This document shows, piece by piece, positions 1 to 7,945 of a stretch of 64,000 bases of DNA. Source of the DNA: Parvicella sp964387945. Lineage in GTDB: Bacteria; Bacteroidota; Bacteroidia; Flavobacteriales_D; Parvicellaceae. The position numbers and the translations under genes were made by a program. The notes beneath the pieces are model-generated. The model saw only the letters and a program-made list of their open reading frames with translations. It searched no databases and was not told the origin of the DNA. The stretch is taken from the NCBI GenBank assembly GCA_964387945.1, contig CAYLYX010000004.1, positions 245,987 through 309,986 on the forward strand, written 5' to 3'. Every line of letters begins with the position of its first letter. Within the stretch, counting starts at the first letter, position 1.

Positions 1-271
1 TCATCGGTACTTTTACGACTATATTTTCATGAAGCTCTGCCAACTTTTCTCCCTCTTTGATCATTCCTTCAAAATCCGTGGAAATGACCTCTGCGCTAAC
101 ATCTCCATCTACAATGTTACAAATGTCAATATAGTGTTGTAAGATATTCTCTTGGCCGCTGATTCCCTCTTTTGCCATTAGCGAAGGGTTAGTAGTTACA
201 CCATCTAAGATGCCAAGATCTTGTGCTTCTTTGATTTGTTCTAGGTTTGCTGTATCAATAAAAAACTTCAT
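1..271 (-). CDS. fsa: Transaldolase / fructose-6-phosphate aldolase family, N-terminal 90 residues (runs off the window)
   Basis: The gene starts with ATG at 271 and runs off the left edge, so only the first 90 residues are present. They begin MKFFIDTANLEQIKEA and contain GVTTNPSL, the phosphate-pocket signature of the short (about 215 residue) TalC/FSA class of transaldolases. The visible part ends in VVKVPM, where the Lys is the Schiff-base lysine of the family. The enzyme is a cytoplasmic (beta/alpha)8 barrel that moves dihydroxyacetone units between sugar phosphates in the non-oxidative pentose phosphate pathway. Transaldolase and fructose-6-phosphate aldolase activities cannot be told apart without the C-terminal half. 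Confidence 0.93.
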   Translation of the reverse strand, partial: MKFFIDTANLEQIKEAQDLGILDGVTTNPSLMAKEGISGQENILQHYIDICNIVDGDVSAEVISTDFEGMIKEGEKLAELHENIVVKVPM

Positions 272-292
272 GTTCGATTATTTTTGTTTCCA

Positions 293-300
293 CAAATGTA
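293..300 (-). promoter_or_regulatory. Candidate -7 box TACATTTG for the aldolase gene
   Basis: TACATTTG read on the minus strand fits the Bacteroidota -7 consensus TANNTTTG and lies 21 bases upstream of the ATG at 271. I found no TTG at the expected -33 distance, so only half of the promoter is supported. Confidence 0.4.
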
Positions 301-371
301 AAAACTAACCTAACCGATTACGATAGAAACATTCCATAAACCCGATAAGTTATTCACAGAGCCAAAAAAAC

Positions 372-396
372 AAAAAAGGCGCCCGTTGGGACGCCT
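372..396 (-). terminator. Rho-independent terminator of the receptor-lipoprotein operon
   Basis: On the minus strand an AGGCG...CGCCT stem is followed by a run of T. It begins about 29 bases past the stop codon of the small lipoprotein gene (425-637) and before the aldolase gene, so it closes the operon that starts near 2890. Confidence 0.8.
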
Positions 397-424
397 AAAC
401 TTAAAAAACTACAATTTTGAACCA

Positions 425-637
425 CTAGTGCTCGTGACAGTGAACATCGTATACGGTGCCATTATCTTCATAACCATTGGCTTCAAGGTCTTCGATTTCA
501 TCTCCACACTTTTCGCCTAATTCTACTTCGCCATTGGGTCCATCGTAATGGCACTCGTGACATTCTTCTTTGTTGCAGCTCGTTGAAAGCACAAAAAGTG
601 CCATTGCTGATGCGATTAATGTAAGCTTAATTTTCAT
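425..637 (-). CDS. Cys/His-rich small lipoprotein, candidate metal-binding partner of the TonB receptor
   Basis: This 70-residue protein has a lipoprotein signal (MKIKLTLIASAMALFVLSTSC), with Cys21 as the probable lipidated residue after LSTS. The mature part has CHECH near residues 26-30, another Cys near 44 and a C-terminal VHCHEH, so about 45 residues hold several possible thiolate and imidazole ligands. The rest is strongly acidic. Its ATG lies inside the last codons of the TonB receptor gene (11-base overlap), which implies translational coupling. I recognise no named family. Binding or passing on a transition metal, probably zinc, is inferred from composition, coupling and the Zur-like regulator next door. 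Confidence 0.75.
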   Translation of the reverse strand: MKIKLTLIASAMALFVLSTSCNKEECHECHYDGPNGEVELGEKCGDEIEDLEANGYEDNGTVYDVHCHEH

Positions 638-2876
638 AAGATTTATTTTTTTGGGTTTGTAAATTGAACTTTAATGAGATGTAAAAGTTTCTTCCAGGGG
701 AAGGAATTTCATACGGTTTCAAACGTGATAAATGATTAATAAAGTTGGTGTTTAAGAGGTTCTTAATCCCTGCCTGGACTTTTATCGGAAACTTTGACTG
801 GATGTCCAAACTCATTCCAAGATTGAGCAAGTGATACCCATCACTCGTTATCTCGTAAGTGCTGACACGATTTTGGTCAAAGAAATAAAAGTGTTGTAAA
901 GCAATGTATTCAACCGAAACCTTCTTTTCACTATCAAACTGATACCTAAGGAGCGTATTTAGCCTCGTTTGCGGAATTAATGGAAGTGGTGAACCATCCG
1001 CCCGCTCTGCCTGAATGAACGATGTATTATGCTCTAGGTGGAGGTTGTGCGCAAAGTGAGGGTGATAGTGAAAACTAACATCACCACCGATGAGTGTCGC
1101 TTTTTCCTCTTGTTCGTAAAGGTATACTGGATAACCTGAGTAACTTGTGTCCAGAGGAGAAATATAAATGTAGTTGTTGATCCAGCTGTAGTAAGGATTG
1201 ATTGAGACGAAAAGATGTTCACTCTGGTATTCTGCTGAAAAATCAATTTGGGTCGCTTTTTCACTTGTTAAGTCCCTTTTTCCTATTTCATAACGCATGG
1301 TACCGTGGTGAACACCGTCCGCCAATAGTTCGCTGCTGTGAGGAGGTCTAAAGCCACTTGATACACACGTTCTAATTTTGAAATGACCGAAAGACCGATT
1401 AATTCCTCCAGAATAATTTAGACCTTGATAAACAGAAGAAAGTGAGGAAGTGTAGTCTTCATCTGAAACATTTACTTCTCGTTGATCGAATCGTACCCCT
1501 GCCTGATAGTTCCAGTCCTTCCAAGCACCTTGAAGAATACCATATGCTCCTAGGTCTGTGCTTGATGAATTGGGAATGATTTGCCCTTCGGCCTTGGGTT
1601 GATTAATGGTTTGCTGGAACATGCCCTGCGACCCTACAATAAGTTGATGATTTTTTCCCAGTTTACGATCCCAGTTTATCGAGTAGGTATAGTTGTCTAA
1701 ATACATGTCAATCCCTGGGATGCTAACCTTCTCATCAAATTCCTGAAGACGGTTGGAGGTAAAACCTGTTTTTAGCTTGATCGTAGACTTTTTAAGGTTA
1801 AAGTTGTTCTCGATCAGGGCGAAATGATTCGTAATAACTTGAGCTGGCACTGTGTTGCTTCTAGCTTGCTCACTGCTAATGAAAGAAGCTAAACTAAAGA
1901 TAGAGTCATGGGTGTGGCCCGGAATTCCAATTCTATTGTTTACAAAATTATATCTCGCGTTGAACACCCAGTTTTTGTGATGAAACCCAAGAGATGTTTT
2001 GATGTCATTCTGCTTATACCTAGAGTTCTTAACGAATTGCTGATTGGGAAGTTGATAATCGGCAGAAGAAACGTTGCTGGCAAACAAGTTGAACTTTAGT
2101 CGCTTGCCGCTTAGTTTTAGACCAACTCCGTTATTGAATTTCATTCCGTTACTTTCGAATTTGGAGTTGTAGTAGGCTTCAACAGCGTTCTGATTGGCGA
2201 ATGATTCTTCTGAAAGATAAAGTACACCACCCAGAGCATCTGCTCCATAGAGCAGGGAAGCAGGTCCTTTAATGACCTCTACAGACGCAATTCCGTTTTC
2301 ATTGATTCCCATACCGTGATCTCCTCCCCATTGCTGGTTTTCGATTCTGAGTCCATTGAGATAGGTAATCACCCGCATGCCAGAAAGTCCACGAATGACA
2401 GGTTTACTAATTCCGTTACCTGTGCTTAGGTTGTAAACGCTGGGAATATTTGCAACAGCTTCTCCCAGATCATTGTTTTGTATGGTCGCCAGCTCGTCTA
2501 ATGACCTTTTTTCTACATTTACTATACTGTACCTTTGAAGTGTTCCAGTAGTAGCTACAACAAATTCTTCTAACTCTATATGAGAAGCATGCAAATAGAA
2601 AACAGTTGGGTTGTTGTCGACTGGTAAGGTTGTTAAAATGGTCTCGTAGCCAATAGCGCTAATTTTAACCTGTGTGTTTTGTGGCAATTCGCCTGAATAG
2701 GTAAACTGACCGTTTTCATCACATACAACACCTGTATTCAGATCGACAAAAAGGAGAGTGGCATACGGAATCGGTTTTTTACTTTCTTCATCAAGAATAT
2801 GACCGGAAAGGTCAACGGAGAATCCTGAAAGGGACAAAAACAGAAACGTTATGGTTTGATAAAACTTTAACCGCAT
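627..2876 (-). CDS. ZnuD-like TonB-dependent outer-membrane receptor
   Basis: The 749-residue protein has a signal peptide, a carboxypeptidase-regulatory beta-sandwich at about 24-95, a plug domain with PVIRGLSGMRV and VEVIKGPASLLYGADALGG (about 160-220), and a 22-strand-type barrel to the end. The motifs QQWGGDHGMG in the plug and PLPLIPQTRLN in the barrel resemble the ZnuD branch of receptors, which import zinc, sometimes haem. It would take a metal complex across the outer membrane using TonB energy. The stop overlaps the start of the Cys/His-rich lipoprotein. A promoter and two palindromes lie directly upstream, and a Fur-superfamily regulator is divergent. Zinc as the substrate is inferred. 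Confidence 0.85.
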   Translation of the reverse strand: MRLKFYQTITFLFLSLSGFSVDLSGHILDEESKKPIPYATLLFVDLNTGVVCDENGQFTYSGELPQNTQVKISAIGYETILTTLPVDNNPTVFYLHASHIELEEFVVATTGTLQRYSIVNVEKRSLDELATIQNNDLGEAVANIPSVYNLSTGNGISKPVIRGLSGMRVITYLNGLRIENQQWGGDHGMGINENGIASVEVIKGPASLLYGADALGGVLYLSEESFANQNAVEAYYNSKFESNGMKFNNGVGLKLSGKRLKFNLFASNVSSADYQLPNQQFVKNSRYKQNDIKTSLGFHHKNWVFNARYNFVNNRIGIPGHTHDSIFSLASFISSEQARSNTVPAQVITNHFALIENNFNLKKSTIKLKTGFTSNRLQEFDEKVSIPGIDMYLDNYTYSINWDRKLGKNHQLIVGSQGMFQQTINQPKAEGQIIPNSSSTDLGAYGILQGAWKDWNYQAGVRFDQREVNVSDEDYTSSLSSVYQGLNYSGGINRSFGHFKIRTCVSSGFRPPHSSELLADGVHHGTMRYEIGKRDLTSEKATQIDFSAEYQSEHLFVSINPYYSWINNYIYISPLDTSYSGYPVYLYEQEEKATLIGGDVSFHYHPHFAHNLHLEHNTSFIQAERADGSPLPLIPQTRLNTLLRYQFDSEKKVSVEYIALQHFYFFDQNRVSTYEITSDGYHLLNLGMSLDIQSKFPIKVQAGIKNLLNTNFINHLSRLKPYEIPSPGRNFYISLKFNLQTQKNKSYEN

Positions 2877-2879
2877 AAA

Positions 2880-2894
2880 TGCAACATTGATGCA
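2880..2894. promoter_or_regulatory. Candidate operator, imperfect palindrome (Zur-like)
   Basis: TGCAACATTGATGCA has arms TGCAAC and GATGCA with one mismatch. It covers the expected transcription start of the TonB receptor gene. It is a near copy of the perfect palindrome at 2917-2931. Confidence 0.6.
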
Positions 2895-2921
2895 AATGTA
2901 CTTAAATTATCTCTGATGCAA
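2893..2921 (-). promoter_or_regulatory. Promoter of the TonB receptor-lipoprotein operon (TTG-N18-TACATTTG)
   Basis: On the minus strand TTG at 2921-2919 is followed after 18 bases by TACATTTG at 2900-2893. This matches the flavobacterial TTG-N19-TANNTTTG promoter within one base of spacing. The start codon at 2876 would follow a leader of only about 10 bases. One candidate operator overlaps the -33 element and the other overlaps the -7 and +1 region. Confidence 0.65.
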
Positions 2922-2931
2922 CATCGTTGCA
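2917..2931. promoter_or_regulatory. Candidate operator, perfect palindrome (Zur-like)
   Basis: TGCAACATCGTTGCA is a perfect 6-3-6 inverted repeat. It overlaps the -33 element of the receptor promoter and lies just upstream of the -7 box of the regulator gene, so a protein bound here could repress both directions. Confidence 0.65.
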
Positions 2932-2944
2932 ATAATTTTTGTGT

Positions 2945-2952
2945 TAAATTTG
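2945..2952 (+). promoter_or_regulatory. Candidate -7 box TAAATTTG for the Fur-family gene
   Basis: TAAATTTG fits TANNTTTG and lies 14 bases before the ATG at 2967. A TTG at 2927-2929 is 15 bases upstream, shorter than the usual 19, and falls inside the perfect palindrome. Confidence 0.45.
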
Positions 2953-2966
2953 AGAGTTAGAATCAC

Positions 2967-3380
2967 ATGGTAGAAGAGCTATTAAGAAATAAGGGTGTTC
3001 GAAACACAGCGTTTAGGAAGCAAGTGCTTGAGTTGTTTACCAATGCAAATGCGGCCATAGACATGGAGTCGATAGAAGAGCATTTGGGGAATTTTGATAG
3101 GATTACCTTGTACCGTACTATGAAGACGTTTTCGGAGAAAGGTTTGATTCATGAGATTAATCTTGGTGGAAATAAAAAGTACGCGCTTTGTGACCATGAG
3201 TGTGGGGATAATCACGCCCATCATCACGAGCATGTTCATTTTCATTGCAACTCCTGTCATGAAGTTTTTTGTCTCGAAGTTGCAACTCTACCTTCGTTGG
3301 CTATTCCTAATTATGACATTGAACAAATGGAAGTTCAGTTGAAAGGAACATGTGAACACTGTAAAAAGAATGTGAGTTAA
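2967..3380 (+). CDS. Fur-superfamily metalloregulator, Zur-like
   Basis: The 137-residue protein has the Fur fold: a winged-helix DNA-binding half (about 1-75) with recognition helix DRITLYR at 44-50, and a metal-binding dimerisation half. The second half is unusually His-rich (HAHHHEHVHFH about 83-93) and has the two structural zinc pairs CNSC (94-97) and CEHC (129-132). Members of the family bind DNA when loaded with metal and repress uptake genes. Its divergent position from a ZnuD-like receptor and the shared palindromes point to zinc (Zur) rather than iron; this assignment is inferred. The gene is probably autoregulated through the same spacer. Confidence 0.88.
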   Translation: MVEELLRNKGVRNTAFRKQVLELFTNANAAIDMESIEEHLGNFDRITLYRTMKTFSEKGLIHEINLGGNKKYALCDHECGDNHAHHHEHVHFHCNSCHEVFCLEVATLPSLAIPNYDIEQMEVQLKGTCEHCKKNVS

Positions 3381-3403
3381 AAGTCAAGATTGCGAAAAAC
3401 GGT

Positions 3404-3424
3404 TAAATTTGTTGGTATAACCAA
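3404..3424 (+). promoter_or_regulatory. Candidate -7 box TAAATTTG with adjoining palindrome, moxR promoter
   Basis: TAAATTTG at 3404-3411 fits TANNTTTG. It is followed at once by TTGGTATAACCAA (3412-3424), a 5-3-5 inverted repeat lying where the transcription start would be. The site could be an operator or a 5' leader hairpin. Confidence 0.4.
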
Positions 3425-3462
3425 TCGGTGAAAAATCGATTAAACTAAAGAAGGTAGATAAT

Positions 3463-4422
3463 ATGTATAGTTCGGATGCAGAAGGAATAGATGCTTTGGT
3501 TACAAAGTATAAGTCGCTGAATAAAGAAATCGGAAAAGTGATTGTAGGGCAAGAAGATGTGGTGAAACAGGTGCTGATATCGATCTTCTCGCGCGGACAC
3601 TGCTTGCTTGTAGGTGTTCCTGGGTTGGCAAAAACCTTATTGGTAAATACCATTTCTGATGTGTTAGGCTTGAGTTTTAATCGTATTCAGTTTACGCCAG
3701 ATTTGATGCCTTCTGACATCATTGGAGCCGAAATTTTAGATGACACTCGAAACTTCAAGTTTGTAAAAGGGCCGATCTTTGCAAATATCATTTTAGCAGA
3801 TGAGATTAACCGAACCCCACCTAAAACGCAAGCAGCTTTACTAGAAGCGATGCAAGAACGTGCGGTAACTGCTGCAGGAAACAAATTTAAGCTGGATGCA
3901 CCTTTCTTTGTTTTAGCGACTCAAAACCCAATTGAGCAAGAAGGAACTTATCCACTTCCGGAAGCACAGTTGGATCGTTTTATGTTCAACATCTGGGTTG
4001 ATTATCCTTCTTATGAAGAAGAGTTGGCAATCGTTAAAGCTACAACTAGTGATGCCAAAGCTGAACTGGATCACATTCTTACAGGCGAAGAAATTGTTTA
4101 CTTTCAGAATTTGATTCGTAGAATGCCCGTAGCGGATAACGTGATTGAATATGCAGTGAAATTAAACGGGAAAACACGTCCTAACGGAAATATGGCCCCA
4201 GATGTGATCAAGAAATTTGTGTCGTGGGGAGCAGGCCCCAGAGCAAGTCAGTACTTGGTGATTGGAGCAAAGTGTCACGCTGCCATTAATGGAAAGTATT
4301 CTCCAGACATTGAGGACGTTCAAGCGGTGGCAGAACCTATTTTAAGACATCGATTAGTTAGAAATTATATGGCTGAGGCGGAAGGATATACGATTGAGAA
4401 AATCATTCAGGAACTGCTTTAG
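3463..4422 (+). CDS. MoxR-family AAA+ ATPase
   Basis: The 319-residue protein is full length for MoxR ATPases. It has Walker A GVPGLAKT (51-58), Walker B ILADEINR (110-117) and sensor-1 ATQNPIEQEG starting at 152, followed by the AAA lid domain. These ATPases act as chaperones that mature partner proteins, often with von Willebrand A or DUF58 partners encoded next door. Here no such partner follows. Instead the gene is separated by only 3 bases from a membrane SpoIIE phosphatase and is probably co-transcribed with it. An AGAAGG stretch 7-12 bases upstream supports the start. Confidence 0.93.
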   Translation: MYSSDAEGIDALVTKYKSLNKEIGKVIVGQEDVVKQVLISIFSRGHCLLVGVPGLAKTLLVNTISDVLGLSFNRIQFTPDLMPSDIIGAEILDDTRNFKFVKGPIFANIILADEINRTPPKTQAALLEAMQERAVTAAGNKFKLDAPFFVLATQNPIEQEGTYPLPEAQLDRFMFNIWVDYPSYEEELAIVKATTSDAKAELDHILTGEEIVYFQNLIRRMPVADNVIEYAVKLNGKTRPNGNMAPDVIKKFVSWGAGPRASQYLVIGAKCHAAINGKYSPDIEDVQAVAEPILRHRLVRNYMAEAEGYTIEKIIQELL

Positions 4423-4425
4423 TAA

Positions 4426-6486
4426 ATGACCCACTACCTCTCCAAACTACTTCTTTTTCTTAGCCCCATCTTTTTTTCCATAACGGGATGGTCTGGCTAC
4501 GTAGTGGTAGATTGTGAAAAAGGGGTTGCCGACTTTTCAACTGTAGACTTTGACAACGAATACGTGCGATTGGATGGCGAATGGGAGTTTTATTTTAATC
4601 AATTGCTTACTCCAAGTGAGTTGTCAGCAACTACTCCCGAACGTTTCGGACAAGTTCCTGGTTTTTGGAAACACTACGATGACGACTTCTCAAGGTTTGG
4701 TTATGCTACCTATAAACTTACGTTTTCCTTGAGCAAATCGCAGTTGGACATTCCGCTGTCGCTGCGAAATACCAATATCCACAATGCCTACAGGGTTTGG
4801 TTAAATGGAGAGTTGATTGCCACTGTGGGCAAAGTTGGAACTTCCTACCAATCCAGTACTCCTCGATGGTTGCCTTTACTCGTAAAACTACAGAACTTAA
4901 AAATGGAGAACGAGCTGGTTTTGCAAGTGTGTAACTTCAGACATCGAAATGGTGGAGTTCAAGACGCTTTTGAAGTAGGTAGAGCCGATTATTTCGAAAC
5001 AGAATACAGGCACCAATTCTTTAGTGAAGTCTTTCTGGCTGGAGCATCTTTTGTACTTGGCTGCTTCTTTATTGGAATGTTCTTTTTCTGGAAAAAAGAC
5101 AGGGCAGCAATGTATTTTGGAGTCTTCTCGATCTTCTTTGCAATTCGTGTCATGTTGGTCGGCACTCGATCTGTGGGGTTAACTTTTTCCGACTTATCAT
5201 GGGATTTTCTGATACGGTTAGAGTACATCGGGATGTTTGCCATGCATTTCTTTATGTTTCACTTTGTTTATCATGCATTTAAAAAACAAACGAGTAAGAC
5301 CTATTTAACGATTCTAAAGTTCGCTACTGCAATATATGTCATCATTTGCTTAATTCCAGGAGATCTGTTCACCTATACAACCATTCCAAATAACTACTAT
5401 TTGCTGATCACTTTTGTATATAGTGTGGTAATTTTTGTAAAAGCCATGAAGGCTAACGTGCCCGGAGCCATTTGGGCAATTTTAGCGATGGCGCTGTTCT
5501 TTCTAACTACCATTCCTGCGGTTTTAGAATATTCCAATTTGTTTATTACCGATCCTGTCATACTCAGTGTAAGTTATATTGCATTTATGCTGAGCATGTC
5601 ATTGGTTTTTGCAGCTAGATTTGGTTTTTCGTTCTCGTATCTAGAGAGTTTAAAGAATAGTGAGGAAATCAAAAGGGAAGAAATCCACCGTCAGAAGGAA
5701 CGTATTGAAAAGAATAATTCTTTGATTAATGAGAGCATGAATTACGCTCAAGGAATCCAGCAGTCCATGTTACCTTCAGACAATGAGCTGAGAAATATTT
5801 TTGGTGACTGCTTTGTCTATTTCAAACCCGCAGGAAAAGTGAGTGGTGATTTTTATTGGGCTAAACAGCGTGAAGATGCTAAAGAGGCATTGATTGCAGT
5901 AGCGGATTGTACCGGACACGGTGTGCCTGGAGCGTTTATTAGCCTGATTGCAATTAGTGCGCTGGATAATTTGGTAGAGAGAAAAACGCACGTTGAAACG
6001 CATGAACTTGTTCTAGAGTTGAACGATGTGATTCACGATCGTTTGCAACGTCCAAATGAAAAGGGAAAAGTAGTCAAAGAAGGACTCGATATCGGAATAG
6101 CAAAGTATAATTTTGAAGAACGAAAATTGTGGTTTTCTGGAGCGCATCATAAAATGCTGCTCATCAAGAATTCTGGAGAATATTTTGTTTACCAGAGCGA
6201 TAACCATCACTTAGGAATGCCCGTAAGTTTTGACTGTGAGTTCAAGAAATTTGAAGTGGCAATGGAAGAAGGGGATCAGTTTTATTTGTTTACGGATGGT
6301 GTTTACGACCAAAAAGGAGGAGGAGAAGGTAAAAAACTCTATTTAAAACGCATGATTGAGGTATTATTGAAAAACAAAGATTTACCAGTGCATCGTCAGA
6401 AGATTGAGTTCGAAACATTCATGAACGAATGGATGGAAGATAGGGACCAAATGGATGACATGCTTCTTTTTGGAATGAGAATCTAA
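4426..6486 (+). CDS. 7TMR-DISM receptor with SpoIIE/PP2C phosphatase output
   Basis: The 686-residue membrane protein has a signal sequence, a jelly-roll 7TMR-DISM sensor (about 30-190, with RLDGEWEFYFNQ), seven predicted membrane helices (about 195-400), a coiled-coil linker (about 405-450) and a C-terminal PP2C-type SpoIIE domain. The phosphatase keeps its metal-binding motifs: SGDFYW, VADCTGHGVPGAF, LFTDGVYD and DDMLLFG. It should therefore be active, dephosphorylating a Ser/Thr-phosphorylated regulator in response to an outside signal. A SiaC-like DUF1987 protein, the known kind of target, is encoded 2.8 kb away at 9245. The start is 3 bases after the moxR stop. Confidence 0.9.
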   Translation: MTHYLSKLLLFLSPIFFSITGWSGYVVVDCEKGVADFSTVDFDNEYVRLDGEWEFYFNQLLTPSELSATTPERFGQVPGFWKHYDDDFSRFGYATYKLTFSLSKSQLDIPLSLRNTNIHNAYRVWLNGELIATVGKVGTSYQSSTPRWLPLLVKLQNLKMENELVLQVCNFRHRNGGVQDAFEVGRADYFETEYRHQFFSEVFLAGASFVLGCFFIGMFFFWKKDRAAMYFGVFSIFFAIRVMLVGTRSVGLTFSDLSWDFLIRLEYIGMFAMHFFMFHFVYHAFKKQTSKTYLTILKFATAIYVIICLIPGDLFTYTTIPNNYYLLITFVYSVVIFVKAMKANVPGAIWAILAMALFFLTTIPAVLEYSNLFITDPVILSVSYIAFMLSMSLVFAARFGFSFSYLESLKNSEEIKREEIHRQKERIEKNNSLINESMNYAQGIQQSMLPSDNELRNIFGDCFVYFKPAGKVSGDFYWAKQREDAKEALIAVADCTGHGVPGAFISLIAISALDNLVERKTHVETHELVLELNDVIHDRLQRPNEKGKVVKEGLDIGIAKYNFEERKLWFSGAHHKMLLIKNSGEYFVYQSDNHHLGMPVSFDCEFKKFEVAMEEGDQFYLFTDGVYDQKGGGEGKKLYLKRMIEVLLKNKDLPVHRQKIEFETFMNEWMEDRDQMDDMLLFGMRI

Positions 6487-6522
6487 AAAAGGCGCATCAA
6501 CGAGTTGTTGAAACGCCTTTTT
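6485..6522 (+). terminator. Bidirectional-looking terminator after the SpoIIE gene
   Basis: AAAAAAGGCG and CGCCTTTTT frame an inner ATCAAC...GTTGAA stem. The hairpin starts at the SpoIIE stop codon and ends in a T run, giving a typical intrinsic terminator for the moxR-SpoIIE pair. Confidence 0.8.
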
Positions 6523-6641
6523 GTATTGTGTTGTTTATTGGTTATTTCTGTAAGGTGGTTGTCCTATAAACGCATTGGTTTTAAATGGTTGCCTGTGAAT
6601 CGATTTTTTTCTGAAAATATAGATTACCTAAGTTTTGGTAT

Positions 6642-6649
6642 TACATTTG
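6642..6649 (+). promoter_or_regulatory. Candidate -7 box TACATTTG
   Basis: TACATTTG lies 25 bases upstream of the ATG at 6675 and fits TANNTTTG. No TTG is present at the expected upstream distance. The rest of the 188-base spacer holds only the terminator at 6485-6522. Confidence 0.4.
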
Positions 6650-6674
6650 TGATATACCAATCAAAAAAGAGATC

Positions 6675-7529
6675 ATGAGAAATATTCTATTGTTAGCAAC
6701 AACTTTACTTTGCGTTGGGATTTTCGGACAGGAAGTTGCGAAAAATGCCTTGTTTGATATTGAGCAGCACGCTTATCAGAAAAAGTTTACCAAGAAGTGG
6801 GAGAAAAGCAAGCAAACAGACTGGGAAAAAGGAGTTGAATCAGCCACCAGCATCGAAGAGTTGAATCAGCTGTTTAATGAGTTTAGCGATCTTTTTGCGC
6901 AAACGACCTCTTTTTCGATGGGAAATTCTACTGCCACCACGGAGGTTGAATTTGTTGAGTACATGATGGAGGTAGAAGGAGTGTTGGGAGAGGATTTTGT
7001 AAGAGATTGGTCAGCAGATCAGCGTAAAGAGTGGCGAGGCGATATGGAGAAGTTTCTCGTGACAGAAAAGGAGAAAAAGAAAAAGGAAGACCAAATGGCG
7101 CGTTTTCAAAAAATGACGTCAATAGTGAAGGATTTTACTAATAAATTCCCGCAAATTTGGGAAGACAGTAAAGAAAATGCCTTCAAAAACTCCACTGATG
7201 TTTCGTTGAAAGGAGGAACAGAGATTACCATTTCAAAGGACGATTATGGCGTGGCCAGTTTTACTGTTTTTTATGATACTGAAGGAGATGAGCAGATGGC
7301 CAAGAAATTATTGGATGAGTTGATAGATGTTGTTGAATCGAACGTAGGAGAAGGGTACAAGCAGGGCAATGATATGGATCCTGAATACACAGGTAGTATG
7401 AGAAAAAACTATCAATTTGAAGGGGAGAAGTTTGCGGAAACAGCTAAAAAACCTACCGTAGCCATTGGAACACTAAAAGATACTGCAGGTGTTCGAGTGG
7501 TGATTACAGAGCCTGTTTTTGGTCATTGA
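6675..7529 (+). CDS. Exported protein of unknown function
   Basis: The 284-residue protein has a clear type I signal peptide with cleavage expected before Gln19 (GIFGQ). I recognise no domain. The middle is rich in Lys and Glu, with a run near residues 130-140 (TEKEKKKKED), and is probably helical. The C-terminal half looks mixed alpha/beta. It is a single-gene unit after a terminator, and its last 7 bases overlap the convergent gene at 7523. The periplasm or outer membrane is the likely location. Confidence 0.7.
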   Translation: MRNILLLATTLLCVGIFGQEVAKNALFDIEQHAYQKKFTKKWEKSKQTDWEKGVESATSIEELNQLFNEFSDLFAQTTSFSMGNSTATTEVEFVEYMMEVEGVLGEDFVRDWSADQRKEWRGDMEKFLVTEKEKKKKEDQMARFQKMTSIVKDFTNKFPQIWEDSKENAFKNSTDVSLKGGTEITISKDDYGVASFTVFYDTEGDEQMAKKLLDELIDVVESNVGEGYKQGNDMDPEYTGSMRKNYQFEGEKFAETAKKPTVAIGTLKDTAGVRVVITEPVFGH

Positions 7530-7936
7530 TCTTGAGGTACATTAGGTTTTATAATGAATAGGATCATAAGTCCTGTGGTTAGGCCAATTACTGAGAATAT
7601 GACATCCATGGGATCATAAACATTGTTACCACCGATGTTATGTAACTTGAACTCCTGCGAAATGACATATATTCCTGCCAAAACAAAAGATAGAAAATAG
7701 ATGAATATTCCATTGAGCTGCACTTTGCTGAACCTTCTAGAAAGCACAATGAGGATCAAGGAGGTGGTCAATACACCCACAATTCCTTCTGCCAGATTAG
7801 GAAATGAATAAAACAACGTATGAATTAGCTTATTATAGGTAGCACTAATCACAGTTGATCTACTGAACTTCATTATTGCGAATATCAGAATAACGGCTAA
7901 CTCTACTTTAGCAATGGTAAGTACTTTTTTTCGCAT
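7523..7936 (-). CDS. Small integral membrane protein of unknown function
   Basis: The 137-residue protein has about four hydrophobic helices. The loop HNIGGNNVYDPMDVIFSVIG before the last helix resembles VanZ-like small membrane proteins, where a similar Asp-containing segment precedes a Gly-rich helix, but the match is weak. It lies 9 bases downstream of hutI on the same strand and is probably co-transcribed with it. Confidence 0.6.
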   Translation of the reverse strand: MRKKVLTIAKVELAVILIFAIMKFSRSTVISATYNKLIHTLFYSFPNLAEGIVGVLTTSLILIVLSRRFSKVQLNGIFIYFLSFVLAGIYVISQEFKLHNIGGNNVYDPMDVIFSVIGLTTGLMILFIIKPNVPQDQ

Positions 7937-7945
7937 TTATCTTAT

